A stretch of 64,000 nucleotides of DNA, from contig OZ240676.1 of NCBI GenBank assembly GCA_965198895.1, positions 1,798,001 through 1,862,000 of the forward strand, written 5' to 3'. This stretch comes from LMUY01 sp965198895 (GTDB taxonomy: Bacteria > Pseudomonadota > Alphaproteobacteria > Acetobacterales > Acetobacteraceae). Made by a program: the position numbers and the translations under genes. The notes under the pieces are model-generated. The model was given only the letters and a program-made list of their open reading frames with translations. It had not been told where the DNA came from and made no database searches. Of this stretch, positions 34,763-43,837 are shown in pieces. Positions within the stretch are counted from its first letter, which is position 1; every line of letters starts with the position of its first letter.

Positions 34763-37657
34763 TTAGTCCAGAGCGAGCGCACGGGCCACCAGTGCTGACT
34801 GTTGCGCCGCATGCACCTTGGCCAGCCCAGTTGCCGGGCTGGCGGCGGCGTCACGGCCAACATATTCGGGACGCGCGCAGCGATGGCCGATTGTAGACAG
34901 CGTCCGCTCGATCTTGCGGTCTACAAAGCTCCAGGCGCCCATGTTCTCGGGCTCCTCCTGACACCAAATGATGCCAGCATTGGGGTACGACTTAAGTTCC
35001 GCAGCCAGAGACTTCATCGGAAATGGATAGATCTGTTCCACTCGCACGATGGCCACGTCGTCAACGCCCTTCTCGCGCCGCTCAGCCAAAAGGTCGTAGT
35101 AAACTTTGCCAGTACAGAGCACGACTCGCTTGACATTCTCAGCAGCGGTTATTGTGTCGGTCTCTGGAATTGCGTGTTGGAAGTGACTATTCCCGATGAA
35201 GTCCGCGACTGGTGACACCGCCAGCTTATGCCGCAATAGGCTTTTGGGTGTCATGATCACCAGCGGCTTGCGGAAATTCCGCTTCAGCTGCCGTCGTAAA
35301 GCGTGGAAGTAGTTAGCCGGTGTGGTCAGGTTTGCGACCGTCATGTTCCGCTCGGCGCAAAGCTGCAGATAACGCTCTAGACGCGCTGACGAATGCTCTG
35401 GCCCCTGGCCCTCGTAGCCATGGGGCAGTAGCAGGGTCAGACCGGACATCCGGAGCCACTTCGTCTCGCCGCTGGCCAGAAACTGGTCGATGATGACCTG
35501 AGCACCATTCGCGAAGTCACCGAATTGCGCTTCCCACAGTACCAAGGTGGTGGGGTCGGCCAGCGTGTAGCCGTATTCGAAGCCTAGGACGCCCTGCTCG
35601 GATAGGAGGGAGTTGAAGATGTCGATTTTCGCCTGCCCGGCGCGAATGTTGTTCAGTGGGACGTATTCATTCGCACTCGTCTGATCGACGAGCACCGCAT
35701 GGCGCTGGCTGAATGTGCCGCGCTGACAGTCCTCGCCTGACAGTCTCACGCGATTGCCGTCTAACAGCATGCCACCGAACGCCAACGCTTCACCGGTAGC
35801 CCAGTCGATCCCCTCACCTTTATCAAAGGCGGATTTCTTTGCCTCGAGTTGGCGGACGATCTTGCCGTTCGCGTTAAACCCCTCTGGAATGCGGGACAAG
35901 GCGGCCGAGATATCGGCCAGAGCCTCGTTCGTTAGCGCTGTCGCTTCCTCAGAGCGTTCCTCCTCTTGATCCGCCTGCTTGAAGCCGGACCAACGGCCCT
36001 CAAGCCAATCGGCCTTGTTGGGCTTGTAGCTCTGCGCCGCCTTATAGCTTTCCTCGAGCGTGGAGGTGAACTCGTCCCACATAGCTGTGGCATCTTGCGC
36101 CGGGACCGTTCCCTCGGCAGCCAGTTTGTCAGCATAGAGTGTGCGAGTCGTCTTCAGATCTCGGATCGCACGATACATGATCGGCTGAGTGAAGGCTGGC
36201 TCATCCGTCTCGTTGTGTCCGTGCCGGCGATAGCAGACGATGTCCAATACAAAATCGATACCGAACTCCTGGCGCCACCTCGCGGCGAGTTGAGAGCAGA
36301 AGATCACTGCTTCGGGATTATCGCCGTTTACGTGCAAGATCGGGACCTGGATAGACTTTGCGACGTCCGTGCAATACAGGCCGGAATAGGCATGCGCCGG
36401 GACCGTAGTGAACCCGATCTGGTTGTTTACGACGACGTGTATTGTCCCACCGGTGCGGTAGCCAATCAGGTTGCTCATTGCGAGCGTCTCGTAGACCAGG
36501 CCCTGGCCGGCGAACGCTGCGTCTCCGTGCATTAGGATGCCCATGACGCTGCGCCGCCCCTTGGTGTCGCCATCGGCATCCTGCCGGGCCCGGACCTTTC
36601 CAACGACGACCGGGTCGACAGCTTCAAGATGCGAAGGATTGGGCTGTAACGAGATATGGACCGAGTGGCCGCCAGCTTCGATATCGGTGCTGGTGCCCAA
36701 GTGATACTTGACATCGCCAGAGCCCTGTACGTCATCGGGCTTGGAACTGGCCCCCCCAAACTCGCTGAAGAGTGCCGTAAACGGCTTGCGGACGACGTTA
36801 ACGAGGGTGTTCAGCCGGCCACGATGCGGCATGCCGATTACAACCTCGGCCACACCGTCCTTCGCCGCTGTCTCGATCATGGCGTGGAGCGCCGGAATCG
36901 TGACCTCGCCGCCCTCTAGGCCGAACCGCTTGGTTCCCACGTAGCGCTTCTGGCAGAAGGCCTCGAAGCCTTCGGCCTCGGTCAATTGTCGAAGAATAGT
37001 CTTTTTGGTAGGAACGTCGATCTTCGTTGACCAGGGCACACCCTCGATCTCGCGTTGAAGCCACGCCTTCTGAGCGGGATCCTGGATGTGCATGAACTCA
37101 ACGCCTATCGGCCCGCAATACGTGCTACGAAGGACCGACAGGATCTCCCGCAACGTCGCAGTCTCGCGGCCGAGCATGTTATCAATGAAGATTGGACGGT
37201 CCATGTCGGCTTCAGTGAAGCCGTACGCTTTCGGGTCCAACTCCGGATGCGACTTGGGCACCGTCAGGCCAAGGGGATCCAACTGAGCTTCTAAATGCCC
37301 GCGGACTCGGTAGACCCGGATCATCATCAGCGCTCGGATACTGTCCAGTGTCGCGGCACGTAGCTGGTCAGTGGACATCGCAGGCGAGGCTGTCGTCGCG
37401 CTCCCGTTTGGCTTAGCGGAGGCCTTCCCTGTCGCCTTCGGAGGCTCGGGTTCACCTACATCGAACTGGCGCGGTGCCCAGGACGCCCCGCTTGCGTCAG
37501 TTAGCACGGAACGCGCTTCGTCGTTCAGTGCAGAGAATAGCTCCGAGAAGCTGACGTCCACACTATCTGGTCGCGCGATCCACCTAGCATAGAGGTCGGC
37601 GATGAAAGCAGCATTACCGCCATTGAACGCTGTAGCCAGAATGTCAACGCCAGCCAT
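34763..37657 (-). CDS. sucA: 2-oxoglutarate dehydrogenase E1 component
   Basis: 964 aa thiamine-diphosphate decarboxylase. N-terminal E2-binding segment FIADLYARWIARPDSVDVSF, then GMPHRGRLNTLVNV, NNQIGFTT and HGDAAFAGQGLVYETL, with GYEGQGPEHSSARLERYLQL late in the chain, all typical. ATG 37657 (MAGVDILATAF) has TTAGGAGGAC upstream; a 17-codon extension is open but unlikely. Works with sucB and lpd in the TCA cycle. Confidence 0.97.
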   Translation of the reverse strand: MAGVDILATAFNGGNAAFIADLYARWIARPDSVDVSFSELFSALNDEARSVLTDASGASWAPRQFDVGEPEPPKATGKASAKPNGSATTASPAMSTDQLRAATLDSIRALMMIRVYRVRGHLEAQLDPLGLTVPKSHPELDPKAYGFTEADMDRPIFIDNMLGRETATLREILSVLRSTYCGPIGVEFMHIQDPAQKAWLQREIEGVPWSTKIDVPTKKTILRQLTEAEGFEAFCQKRYVGTKRFGLEGGEVTIPALHAMIETAAKDGVAEVVIGMPHRGRLNTLVNVVRKPFTALFSEFGGASSKPDDVQGSGDVKYHLGTSTDIEAGGHSVHISLQPNPSHLEAVDPVVVGKVRARQDADGDTKGRRSVMGILMHGDAAFAGQGLVYETLAMSNLIGYRTGGTIHVVVNNQIGFTTVPAHAYSGLYCTDVAKSIQVPILHVNGDNPEAVIFCSQLAARWRQEFGIDFVLDIVCYRRHGHNETDEPAFTQPIMYRAIRDLKTTRTLYADKLAAEGTVPAQDATAMWDEFTSTLEESYKAAQSYKPNKADWLEGRWSGFKQADQEEERSEEATALTNEALADISAALSRIPEGFNANGKIVRQLEAKKSAFDKGEGIDWATGEALAFGGMLLDGNRVRLSGEDCQRGTFSQRHAVLVDQTSANEYVPLNNIRAGQAKIDIFNSLLSEQGVLGFEYGYTLADPTTLVLWEAQFGDFANGAQVIIDQFLASGETKWLRMSGLTLLLPHGYEGQGPEHSSARLERYLQLCAERNMTVANLTTPANYFHALRRQLKRNFRKPLVIMTPKSLLRHKLAVSPVADFIGNSHFQHAIPETDTITAAENVKRVVLCTGKVYYDLLAERREKGVDDVAIVRVEQIYPFPMKSLAAELKSYPNAGIIWCQEEPENMGAWSFVDRKIERTLSTIGHRCARPEYVGRDAAASPATGLAKVHAAQQSALVARALALD

Positions 37658-37752
37658 TTCGCTTGTCCTCCTAAGCGCGTCCAGACCCGGATTGTAGGCG
37701 GTTCTCATTTATGGAGAAGCAATACCATCGAGCATTGCCGCTTGTGCATGGC

Positions 37753-38628
37753 TCAGCCGCGCAGCGCCTTGACCATCGTGCTACCCAGCGCAGACGGGCT
37801 TTCGGCGACATGGATGCCAGCGATGCGCATCGCCTCGAACTTGGCGGCAGCGGTATCGCGACCACCGCTGATCACGGCGCCCGCATGACCCATCCGGCGT
37901 CCCGGGGGAGCTGTCGACCCGGCGATGAAGCCCACCACCTGCTTGCCACTCTTTTCGCGCGCTAGAAACTCCGCCGCATCAATCTCGCTAGCACCGCCAA
38001 TCTCGCCGATCATGATGATGCTTTCCGTCTCGGGATCGGCCAGGAACATTTCCAAAACCTCGATGAAGTCAGTGCCTTTTACAGGGTCACCGCCGATGCC
38101 CACGCACGTGCTCTGGCCAAGGCCGGCCGCAGTCGTCTGAGCGACAGCCTCGTAGGTCAGGGTGCCGGAACGGCTCACGATGCCGACCTTGCCGCGGCGA
38201 TGGATGTGCCCCGGCATGATGCCGATCTTGCAGGCTTCAGGCGTGATAACTCCTGGACAGTTCGGGCCTATCAGCCGGCTTCGCGACGCCGAGAGTGCCC
38301 GCTTCACCTTAATCATGTCCTGTACCGGAATACCCTCGGTAATGCAGACGATTAGCGGGATCTCTGCGTCGATTGCCTCAAGGATGGCATCGGCGGCAAA
38401 TGGCGGGGGCACGTAGATTGCAGTTGCGTTGGCCCCGGTTTGCTCGACGGCCTTGGCAACGGTGTCGAATACAGGAAGGTCCAAATGTAGCGTGCCGCCT
38501 TTCCCGGGCGTCACGCCGCCAACGACTTTGGTACCGTAGGCAATGGCCTGCTCGGAATGGAAGGTGCCTTGGGCACCGGTAAATCCCTGGGTTATCACCT
38601 TTGTGTTCGCATCGACGAGGACGGCCAT
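37753..38628 (-). CDS. sucD: succinyl-CoA synthetase alpha subunit
   Basis: 291 aa. CoA-binding N-terminus (TKVITQGFTGAQGTFHSEQA), then GPNCPGVITP and the phosphorylated His in RRMGHAGAVISGG. Its ATG shares one base with the sucC stop (TAATG). Followed 95 bp later by sucA. Confidence 0.97.
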   Translation of the reverse strand: MAVLVDANTKVITQGFTGAQGTFHSEQAIAYGTKVVGGVTPGKGGTLHLDLPVFDTVAKAVEQTGANATAIYVPPPFAADAILEAIDAEIPLIVCITEGIPVQDMIKVKRALSASRSRLIGPNCPGVITPEACKIGIMPGHIHRRGKVGIVSRSGTLTYEAVAQTTAAGLGQSTCVGIGGDPVKGTDFIEVLEMFLADPETESIIMIGEIGGASEIDAAEFLAREKSGKQVVGFIAGSTAPPGRRMGHAGAVISGGRDTAAAKFEAMRIAGIHVAESPSALGSTMVKALRG

Positions 38629-39824
38629 TATGCGGCTTCCTTCACGGCCTGGACCACTTTTGCAGCGGCATCGGCCAAGTTGTCGGCTGAAATTATGGGG
38701 AGGCCTGATTTGGCCATGATCTCTTTACCCAAGGCGACGTTCGTTCCTTCGAGCCTGACTACAAGCGGCACCCCCAACGACACCTCCCGTGCAGCTGCGA
38801 CCACACCCTCCGCAATAACGTCGCAGCGCATGATGCCGCCAAAGATATTAACCAGAATACCCTCGACGTTCGGGTCGGACAGGATGATTTTAAAAGCTGC
38901 GGTCACGCGCTCCTTGGTAGCGCCCCCGCCGACATCGAGGAAATTGGCTGGCGAGGAACCGTATAGTTTTATGATGTCCATCGTCGCCATCGCCAGCCCG
39001 GCGCCATTCACCATGCAGCCGATCGTCCCGTCCAATGCCACGTAGTTGAGGCTATACTTTGCCGCCTCCAACTCCTTCGGGTCCTCCTCGGTCTCGTCGC
39101 GCAGCTTCTCCAATTCGGGGTGCCGGAACAGGGCGTTGTCGTCGAAGCTGACCTTCGCATCCAGCGCGACGATCTCACCGGATCCTGTCACCACTAGCGG
39201 GTTGATCTCGATGGTGTCGCAGTCCAAGGCGGTGAACGCCTTATACATCCCGGCCACGAACTTCCCGAATATAGAGACCTGCTTTCCTTCTAGCCCTAGT
39301 CCGAAGGCGAGCCGGCGAGCATGAAAACTGGACAGGCCGGACGCCGGGTCGATGGCCACCCGCATGATCTTCTCAGGGTTGTGCTCTGCCACTTCCTCCA
39401 CCTCCATCCCGCCCTCGGTAGAGGCTAGAATGGTGATGCGGGAGGTAGCACGGTCAACCAACAAGGAGAGATACAGCTCCCGTTTGATGTCGCAGCCGGC
39501 CTCGACGTACACGCGTCGTACTTTCCGACCCACCGCGCCCGTCTGCTTGGTGATGAGCGTGTGACCCAGCATCGCAGCCGCAGCTTCTTTCACCTCAGCC
39601 GGAGATTTGGCGAGACGGACACCACCCTTGCCCTCGGGAGCGTCGGCAAAGCGGCCAGCACCGCGACCGCCCGCGTGGATTTGGCTTTTGACAACATACA
39701 CTGGTCCAGGGAGCTTGCTGGCAGCCGCCTCGGCTTCTTCCGGGGTCCATGCGATGTGGCCCTCAAGCACTGCGACGCCGAACCCCCGCAGTAGTTCTTT
39801 GCCCTGATACTCATGTATATTCAT
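38628..39824 (-). CDS. sucC: succinyl-CoA synthetase beta subunit
   Basis: 398 aa from MNIHEYQGKELLRGFGV, the standard SucC start; an ATP-grasp fold with VKSQIHAGGRGAGRF nucleotide site, EINPLVVTGSGEIVALDAK metal site and NIFGGIMRCDVIAEG. The frame is open 18 codons further up but that part overlaps mdh and is not family-like. Starts 4 bp after the mdh stop. Confidence 0.97.
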   Translation of the reverse strand: MNIHEYQGKELLRGFGVAVLEGHIAWTPEEAEAAASKLPGPVYVVKSQIHAGGRGAGRFADAPEGKGGVRLAKSPAEVKEAAAAMLGHTLITKQTGAVGRKVRRVYVEAGCDIKRELYLSLLVDRATSRITILASTEGGMEVEEVAEHNPEKIMRVAIDPASGLSSFHARRLAFGLGLEGKQVSIFGKFVAGMYKAFTALDCDTIEINPLVVTGSGEIVALDAKVSFDDNALFRHPELEKLRDETEEDPKELEAAKYSLNYVALDGTIGCMVNGAGLAMATMDIIKLYGSSPANFLDVGGGATKERVTAAFKIILSDPNVEGILVNIFGGIMRCDVIAEGVVAAAREVSLGVPLVVRLEGTNVALGKEIMAKSGLPIISADNLADAAAKVVQAVKEAA

Positions 39825-39828
39825 TGGA

Positions 39829-40782
39829 TCAGCCCACCAGCTTCTTTGAGGCGTCAATAAGCTCCTGGACGGCTGCACAGCTCTTCTCGAAGGCTGCCTT
39901 TTCCGCTGCGGTCAACTCGATTTCAACGATGCGCTCGACACCGCCCGCGCCGATGACGACCGGCACGCCGACATACAGCCCGCTCACGCCATACTGACCA
40001 GTCAACATTGCGGCGGCCGGCATGACGCGCTTCTTGTCGCGCAAATAGCTCTCGGCCATCGCGATTGCGGAGGCGGCCGGCGCGTAGAACGCACTGCCCT
40101 TCTCCAGCAACTTGACGATCTCGCCGCCGCCATTAGCAGTCCGGGTAACAATCGCGTCGATCTTCGCCTGCGTCGTCCAGCCCATTTTGACCAGGTCGGG
40201 AACCGGAATCCCGGCCACCGTCGAGTAGCGCGTGAGCGGCACCATAGTATCGCCGTGGCCACCCAGCACAAACGCCGTCACGTCCTCGACGCTGACATTG
40301 AACTCGTGGGCCAGGAAAAGCCGGAAGCGCGAACTATCGAGAACGCCCGCCATGCCGACGACCTTGTTGGGCGGCAGGCCGGATTTCTGTTGCATCACCC
40401 ACACCATCGCGTCCAAAGGGTTGGTGATTACGATCACGAATGCGTCCGGGCAGTGCGTCTTGATGCCCTCGGCAACCTGCGCAATCACTCCGGCGTTCTT
40501 TGCGACAAGGTCATCGCGTGACATGCCAGGCTGGCGTGGGAAGCCGGCGGTGACAATTACCACATCCGCGCCGGCAATACTACTGTAGTCGCTGCTGCCC
40601 GACATTTGGCTATCGAAGCCGTCCACGGGCGCAGACTGCATGATGTCGAGCGCTTTGCCCGCGGCGACGCCGCCGAAGACGTCGAATAGCGCGACGTCCC
40701 CCAGCTCCTTCAGCCCCACGAGGTGAGCGAGAGTGCCGCCGATATTGCCGGCACCGATAAGGGCGATCTTGTTGCGAGCCAT
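39829..40782 (-). CDS. mdh: malate dehydrogenase (LDH-like type)
   Basis: 317 aa. NAD motif GAGNIGGTLAHL, Asp of DVFGGVAAGKALDI, substrate Arg residues in GFPRQPGMSRDDL, ITNPLDAMVW, and catalytic His in VLGGHGDTMVPL. This [LDH-like] malate dehydrogenase at the head of mdh-sucCD-sucAB is the alphaproteobacterial arrangement. GGAAGGACC precedes ATG 40782. Confidence 0.97.
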   Translation of the reverse strand: MARNKIALIGAGNIGGTLAHLVGLKELGDVALFDVFGGVAAGKALDIMQSAPVDGFDSQMSGSSDYSSIAGADVVIVTAGFPRQPGMSRDDLVAKNAGVIAQVAEGIKTHCPDAFVIVITNPLDAMVWVMQQKSGLPPNKVVGMAGVLDSSRFRLFLAHEFNVSVEDVTAFVLGGHGDTMVPLTRYSTVAGIPVPDLVKMGWTTQAKIDAIVTRTANGGGEIVKLLEKGSAFYAPAASAIAMAESYLRDKKRVMPAAAMLTGQYGVSGLYVGVPVVIGAGGVERIVEIELTAAEKAAFEKSCAAVQELIDASKKLVG

Positions 40783-40887
40783 GGGGGGTCCTTCCGGGGA
40801 GGAGGTGCCTGGGATTGCCCGCCAGGGCGGCCGGCCGTCCGGAAGGCAGGCGTGCCTACCGCATCCGGGAAGGGGGAGCAACCCGCG

Positions 40888-42033
40888 TCACGTCAAGTGC
40901 TGCATCTCCAACCATTCCTGCCCCTGCATCTCCTCTAGCCGGGACGCGGTACGCTCGAACGCCTTCGCTCCCTCGCCCCTTTGATACAGCTGGTCCGGGG
41001 TGGCCTCCGCGGATGCAACCAGTTTGACACGGTGCTCATACAGCGCATCGACCAGGGTGATGAACCGTCTTGCTTGATCGTAGTTCTCGGGACCCAGGCG
41101 TGGGATCCCGTCCAGTATCAGCGCATCATACTGCGTCGCCACCGCTAGGTAGTCGCCTGGGCCGAGCGGCTGGCCACAGAGCGCTGCGAAATCGAACCGG
41201 GCGACCCGATCAGCTGCAAGGGGAATACGAAGCGTCCGGCCCGAGACCGTCAGCCGCTCCGCCCGTGGCTGTGCGCCACCCGATAGCTCGACAAAAGCGC
41301 GGTCCAGCGCGGCATCTGCGCGACCGTTGGGCGGAACGTGCCAAGTCGGCAAGCCGCGTAGCCTAGCGCGGCGGAAATCCCGCTCGCCATCGAGCACCAA
41401 AACATCCAAGTGCCGTTTGATCAGCTCGATGAAGGGCAGGAACGCGTCCCGCCCAGGCCTTCCGCGGAAGAGGTCGTCCGGCGCAACATTCGAAGTCGCT
41501 ACAACGACGACGGCACGCTCGAACAAGGCCGCGAACAGCCGGCCCAGGATCATTGCATCGGCAATGTCGTTGATCTGGAACTCGTCGAAGCATAGAAGCG
41601 CGGCCCTTTTTGCGATATCATCGGCCAAAGGCGGGACAGGGTCAGAGCCACCGGGGTTCGACTGCTTCCACGAAAACACCCGAGCGTGCATATCCTGCAT
41701 GAAGGCGTGGAAATGAATACGCTGTTTGCGGGCGACTTTGGCCTCCGCGAAGAACAGGTCCATCAGCATTGACTTGCCACGTCCGACCTCACCGACGAGA
41801 TAAAGGCCGTTTGGGCCCGACGGCGCCTCTTCGACTGCTCGCTTCCGCAGGAGCCGGCCGATGAACCGCGTCTTTTCCGGCTGCGGCGGCGGATCGTAGT
41901 CGCGTAGCTTGGTCCACAGGCCCTGCAGGCGTTCAGCCGCGACGGCCTGGGCCGGGTCGGTCGCCAAGCTCCCGGCGATCAGTTTCTGTCGGTATGCGAA
42001 AAGTGGGCCTGCGCCCTCGCCGGGTTTGGTCAT
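40888..42033 (-). CDS. zapE: ZapE/AFG1-family ATPase
   Basis: 381 aa. Walker A GEVGRGKSMLMDLF near 90-103, HFHAFMQDMHARV, Walker B LLCFDEFQINDIADAMILGRL, and sensor VVVATSNVAPDDLF, the AFG1/ZapE signature. ZapE affects Z-ring stability in division; the mitochondrial homologue aids respiratory complex turnover. Commonly upstream of mdh in alphaproteobacteria. ATG 42033 (MTKPGEGAGPLFAYRQK) fits the family; the frame is open to 42360. Confidence 0.92.
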   Translation of the reverse strand: MTKPGEGAGPLFAYRQKLIAGSLATDPAQAVAAERLQGLWTKLRDYDPPPQPEKTRFIGRLLRKRAVEEAPSGPNGLYLVGEVGRGKSMLMDLFFAEAKVARKQRIHFHAFMQDMHARVFSWKQSNPGGSDPVPPLADDIAKRAALLCFDEFQINDIADAMILGRLFAALFERAVVVVATSNVAPDDLFRGRPGRDAFLPFIELIKRHLDVLVLDGERDFRRARLRGLPTWHVPPNGRADAALDRAFVELSGGAQPRAERLTVSGRTLRIPLAADRVARFDFAALCGQPLGPGDYLAVATQYDALILDGIPRLGPENYDQARRFITLVDALYEHRVKLVASAEATPDQLYQRGEGAKAFERTASRLEEMQGQEWLEMQHLT

Positions 42034-42150
42034 TGTAGGGCGCGAATAGCCCGGGACTGGAAACAGTTCAATCAAGCGCGATCGCATCAACCATTCAAGT
42101 GAGTTAGTCGTTGCTGTTGATGTAAAATCTACAATGTGGAGCATAGAGCC

Positions 42151-42366
42151 ATGCGCACAGTCTTGATCGTTGCCGCATTTGCCCCATCGGGTGAGGCGCA
42201 TGCCCATTTCGTCCCACACCAAGGTTGCATATCCGTTGGCGATGGCTATCAGCGTGTTGCCGCCGAAGTTGCGACACCAGCGGATTGCTGTACGGGTCCC
42301 ATGCAATGCCCGAAGTTCCTGTCGACGACTAAACTTGTCCGACCCGGTCGTGATCAACATGCTTGA
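42151..42366 (+). CDS. putative small secreted cysteine-containing protein
   Basis: 71 aa from ATG 42151, with GTGGAGC upstream. The start MRTVLIVAAFAPSGEAHAHF resembles a short signal peptide (AHA-H), and the mature part has four cysteines (QGCISVGDGYQ, ATPADCCTGPMQCPKFL). No family recognised with confidence. The opposite strand is also open here as an extension of zapE, so this call depends on the better start and signal. Confidence 0.4.
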   Translation: MRTVLIVAAFAPSGEAHAHFVPHQGCISVGDGYQRVAAEVATPADCCTGPMQCPKFLSTTKLVRPGRDQHA

Positions 42367-42419
42367 GCGATCTTCACCGCGCTTGAACCGAACCGACCCA
42401 CAGTCCTAAACACCTGGGC

Positions 42420-43070
42420 ATGAACGCCATGCCCCCGTCCCAGTCCACCCTGGACATCTCTGCCCTGGCATCCACCCCAGTGGCCTCGCAGCCGTTTCCT
42501 CACGTTGTGGTTGAACACTTCGTTCCAGCGGAATTCCTGAGCCGGATACAGGATGACATGCCGCCTATGGCGAGCGGTGGATCGTTCCCACCTGAGTCAC
42601 TGCGCCTGGGACCGGCAGCGGCCAGTTTGGTCGAGCAAATGCAGGGTAAAGCACTTAGAGAGGCGATTGGCGCCAAATTCGGGTTGGACCTGACCGGGGC
42701 GCCGGTAATGCTCACCCTTCGTGGCCGTACCCGTGAGAAGGATGGACGCATCCACACCGACTCCACTGCTAAACGTGTGACGGTGCTCCTCTATCTCAAC
42801 TCACAGACCGACGCTTGGACGAAGCAAGAGGGTTGCCTACGTCTGTTGCGAAGTGCCGACGACCTTGAAGATTATGCGGTGGAAGTACCACCAATTAACG
42901 GAACCCTGCTCGTGTTTCCGAACGGTCCGACGACGTGGCACGGGCACCGTACGTATGTCGGCCAGCGAAGAGCTATACAGTTGAACTACATGACAGACGA
43001 TTCCCGAGCGCGGAGCGAGTTGCGCCGGCATCGATGGTCAGCATTCACCAAGCGCTTTGTAACAAAGTGA
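42420..43070 (+). CDS. 2-oxoglutarate/Fe(II) oxygenase family protein
   Basis: 216 aa. Jelly-roll oxygenase with HxD in GRIHTDSTAKRVTVLLYLN and the distal pair WHGHRTYVGQRRAIQLNYM (second His and the 2-oxoglutarate Arg). The first half PFPHVVVEHFVPAEFLSRIQ is typical of prolyl-hydroxylase-like members acting on proteins or cell-envelope molecules. Substrate unknown. Its TGA overlaps the GTG of a 43-aa membrane peptide gene. Confidence 0.82.
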   Translation: MNAMPPSQSTLDISALASTPVASQPFPHVVVEHFVPAEFLSRIQDDMPPMASGGSFPPESLRLGPAAASLVEQMQGKALREAIGAKFGLDLTGAPVMLTLRGRTREKDGRIHTDSTAKRVTVLLYLNSQTDAWTKQEGCLRLLRSADDLEDYAVEVPPINGTLLVFPNGPTTWHGHRTYVGQRRAIQLNYMTDDSRARSELRRHRWSAFTKRFVTK

Positions 43071-43198
43071 CACTTCTAAACTGGGTGCTCGGTATAGCGG
43101 CAATGTTGGTTTGGATCGGTCCGGTCGCGTATTACTTCAGGGACGAACTGCGAACGTTCTGGACAAGGCGGAACGACAAATGGTTTCGCCAGGACTAA
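43067..43198 (+). CDS. 43-aa single-pass membrane peptide coupled to the oxygenase gene
   Basis: GTG 43067 overlaps the oxygenase stop (GTGA). The product MTLLNWVLGIAAMLVWIGPV has one TM helix, followed by YYFRDELRTFW and a basic tail (TRRNDKWFRQD), so the tail would face the cytoplasm. No family recognised. A longer frame starting at 42935 exists in the same phase but overlaps the oxygenase. The tight coupling and clean TM argue for a real gene. Confidence 0.5.
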   Translation: MTLLNWVLGIAAMLVWIGPVAYYFRDELRTFWTRRNDKWFRQD

Positions 43199-43334
43199 AT
43201 CGAGCGGCATGCAACGTGGATGGCCGACTCCCGACACAGTCCCATCTCGCAGCACAGAGGGCAGGTGTGGGCGCATAAACACTTTTAACAACTGCGATCT
43301 TCGAAAGCTACCGAACACGGCGAAACAAGGCGGA

Positions 43335-43410
43335 TGGTGGAGCTGAGGGGAATCGAACCCCTGACCTCCTCATTGCGAACGAGGCGCTCTACCAACTGAG
43401 CTACAGCCCC
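43335..43410 (-). tRNA. tRNA-Ala (anticodon CGC)
   Basis: Minus-strand cloverleaf: acceptor GGGGCTG pairs with CAGCTCC (one G-T), D-arm GTAGCTCAGTTGGTAGAGC, anticodon stem CCTCG/TGAGG with loop TTCGCAA giving CGC, T-arm AGGGGTTCGATTCCCCT, encoded CCA. 76 nt with no intron. Reads GCG alanine codons. Confidence 0.96.
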
Positions 43411-43523
43411 GCCTTGCAGGCGCCGCGGTATGCCCAGTAGGCGTTAGCAAGTCAAGCGAGGCTGGCACGTTGCGACCAGGACTCAGCGGCGCTAGGGTCC
43501 GCCGCGCTCCGGGAGACTCCACC

Positions 43524-43835
43524 TTGCTTATCGCCAATGCGGTTTACGGTATAATCGAAGAACTCCTTAACTTGTATTGGTGGGTGGTCGTTCTGGCAGC
43601 CGTAATGAGCAATCTAATTGCCTTTGGCGTCGTAGACACAAGAAATCGGCTCGTCTGGACGATATCGGACTTCCTCTATCGGCTTACCGAGCCGGCACTC
43701 AGGCGGATCCGGAGAATCGTGCCGAGCCTCGGTGGGATCGACCTAAGCCCGCTTCTGTTGCTTCTGGCAGTGTATCTCGCAAAGGCCGTGATAGCGCAGC
43801 TTTACGTGTCAGCCATACAGCCGATTTTCTACTAG
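43524..43835 (+). CDS. YggT-family membrane protein
   Basis: 103 aa from TTG 43524, preceded by GGGAG. Two TM blocks: ELLNLYWWVVVLAAVMSNLIAFG and LLLLLAVYLAKAVIAQLYV, with the conserved middle WTISDFLYRLTEPALRRIRRIVPSLGGIDLSP. YggT proteins are linked to division or envelope stress (CcmY/ YlmG in plastids). The frame is open to TTG 43470. Stop is 2 bp from the folD start. Confidence 0.88.
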   Translation: MLIANAVYGIIEELLNLYWWVVVLAAVMSNLIAFGVVDTRNRLVWTISDFLYRLTEPALRRIRRIVPSLGGIDLSPLLLLLAVYLAKAVIAQLYVSAIQPIFY

Positions 43836-43837
43836 TC

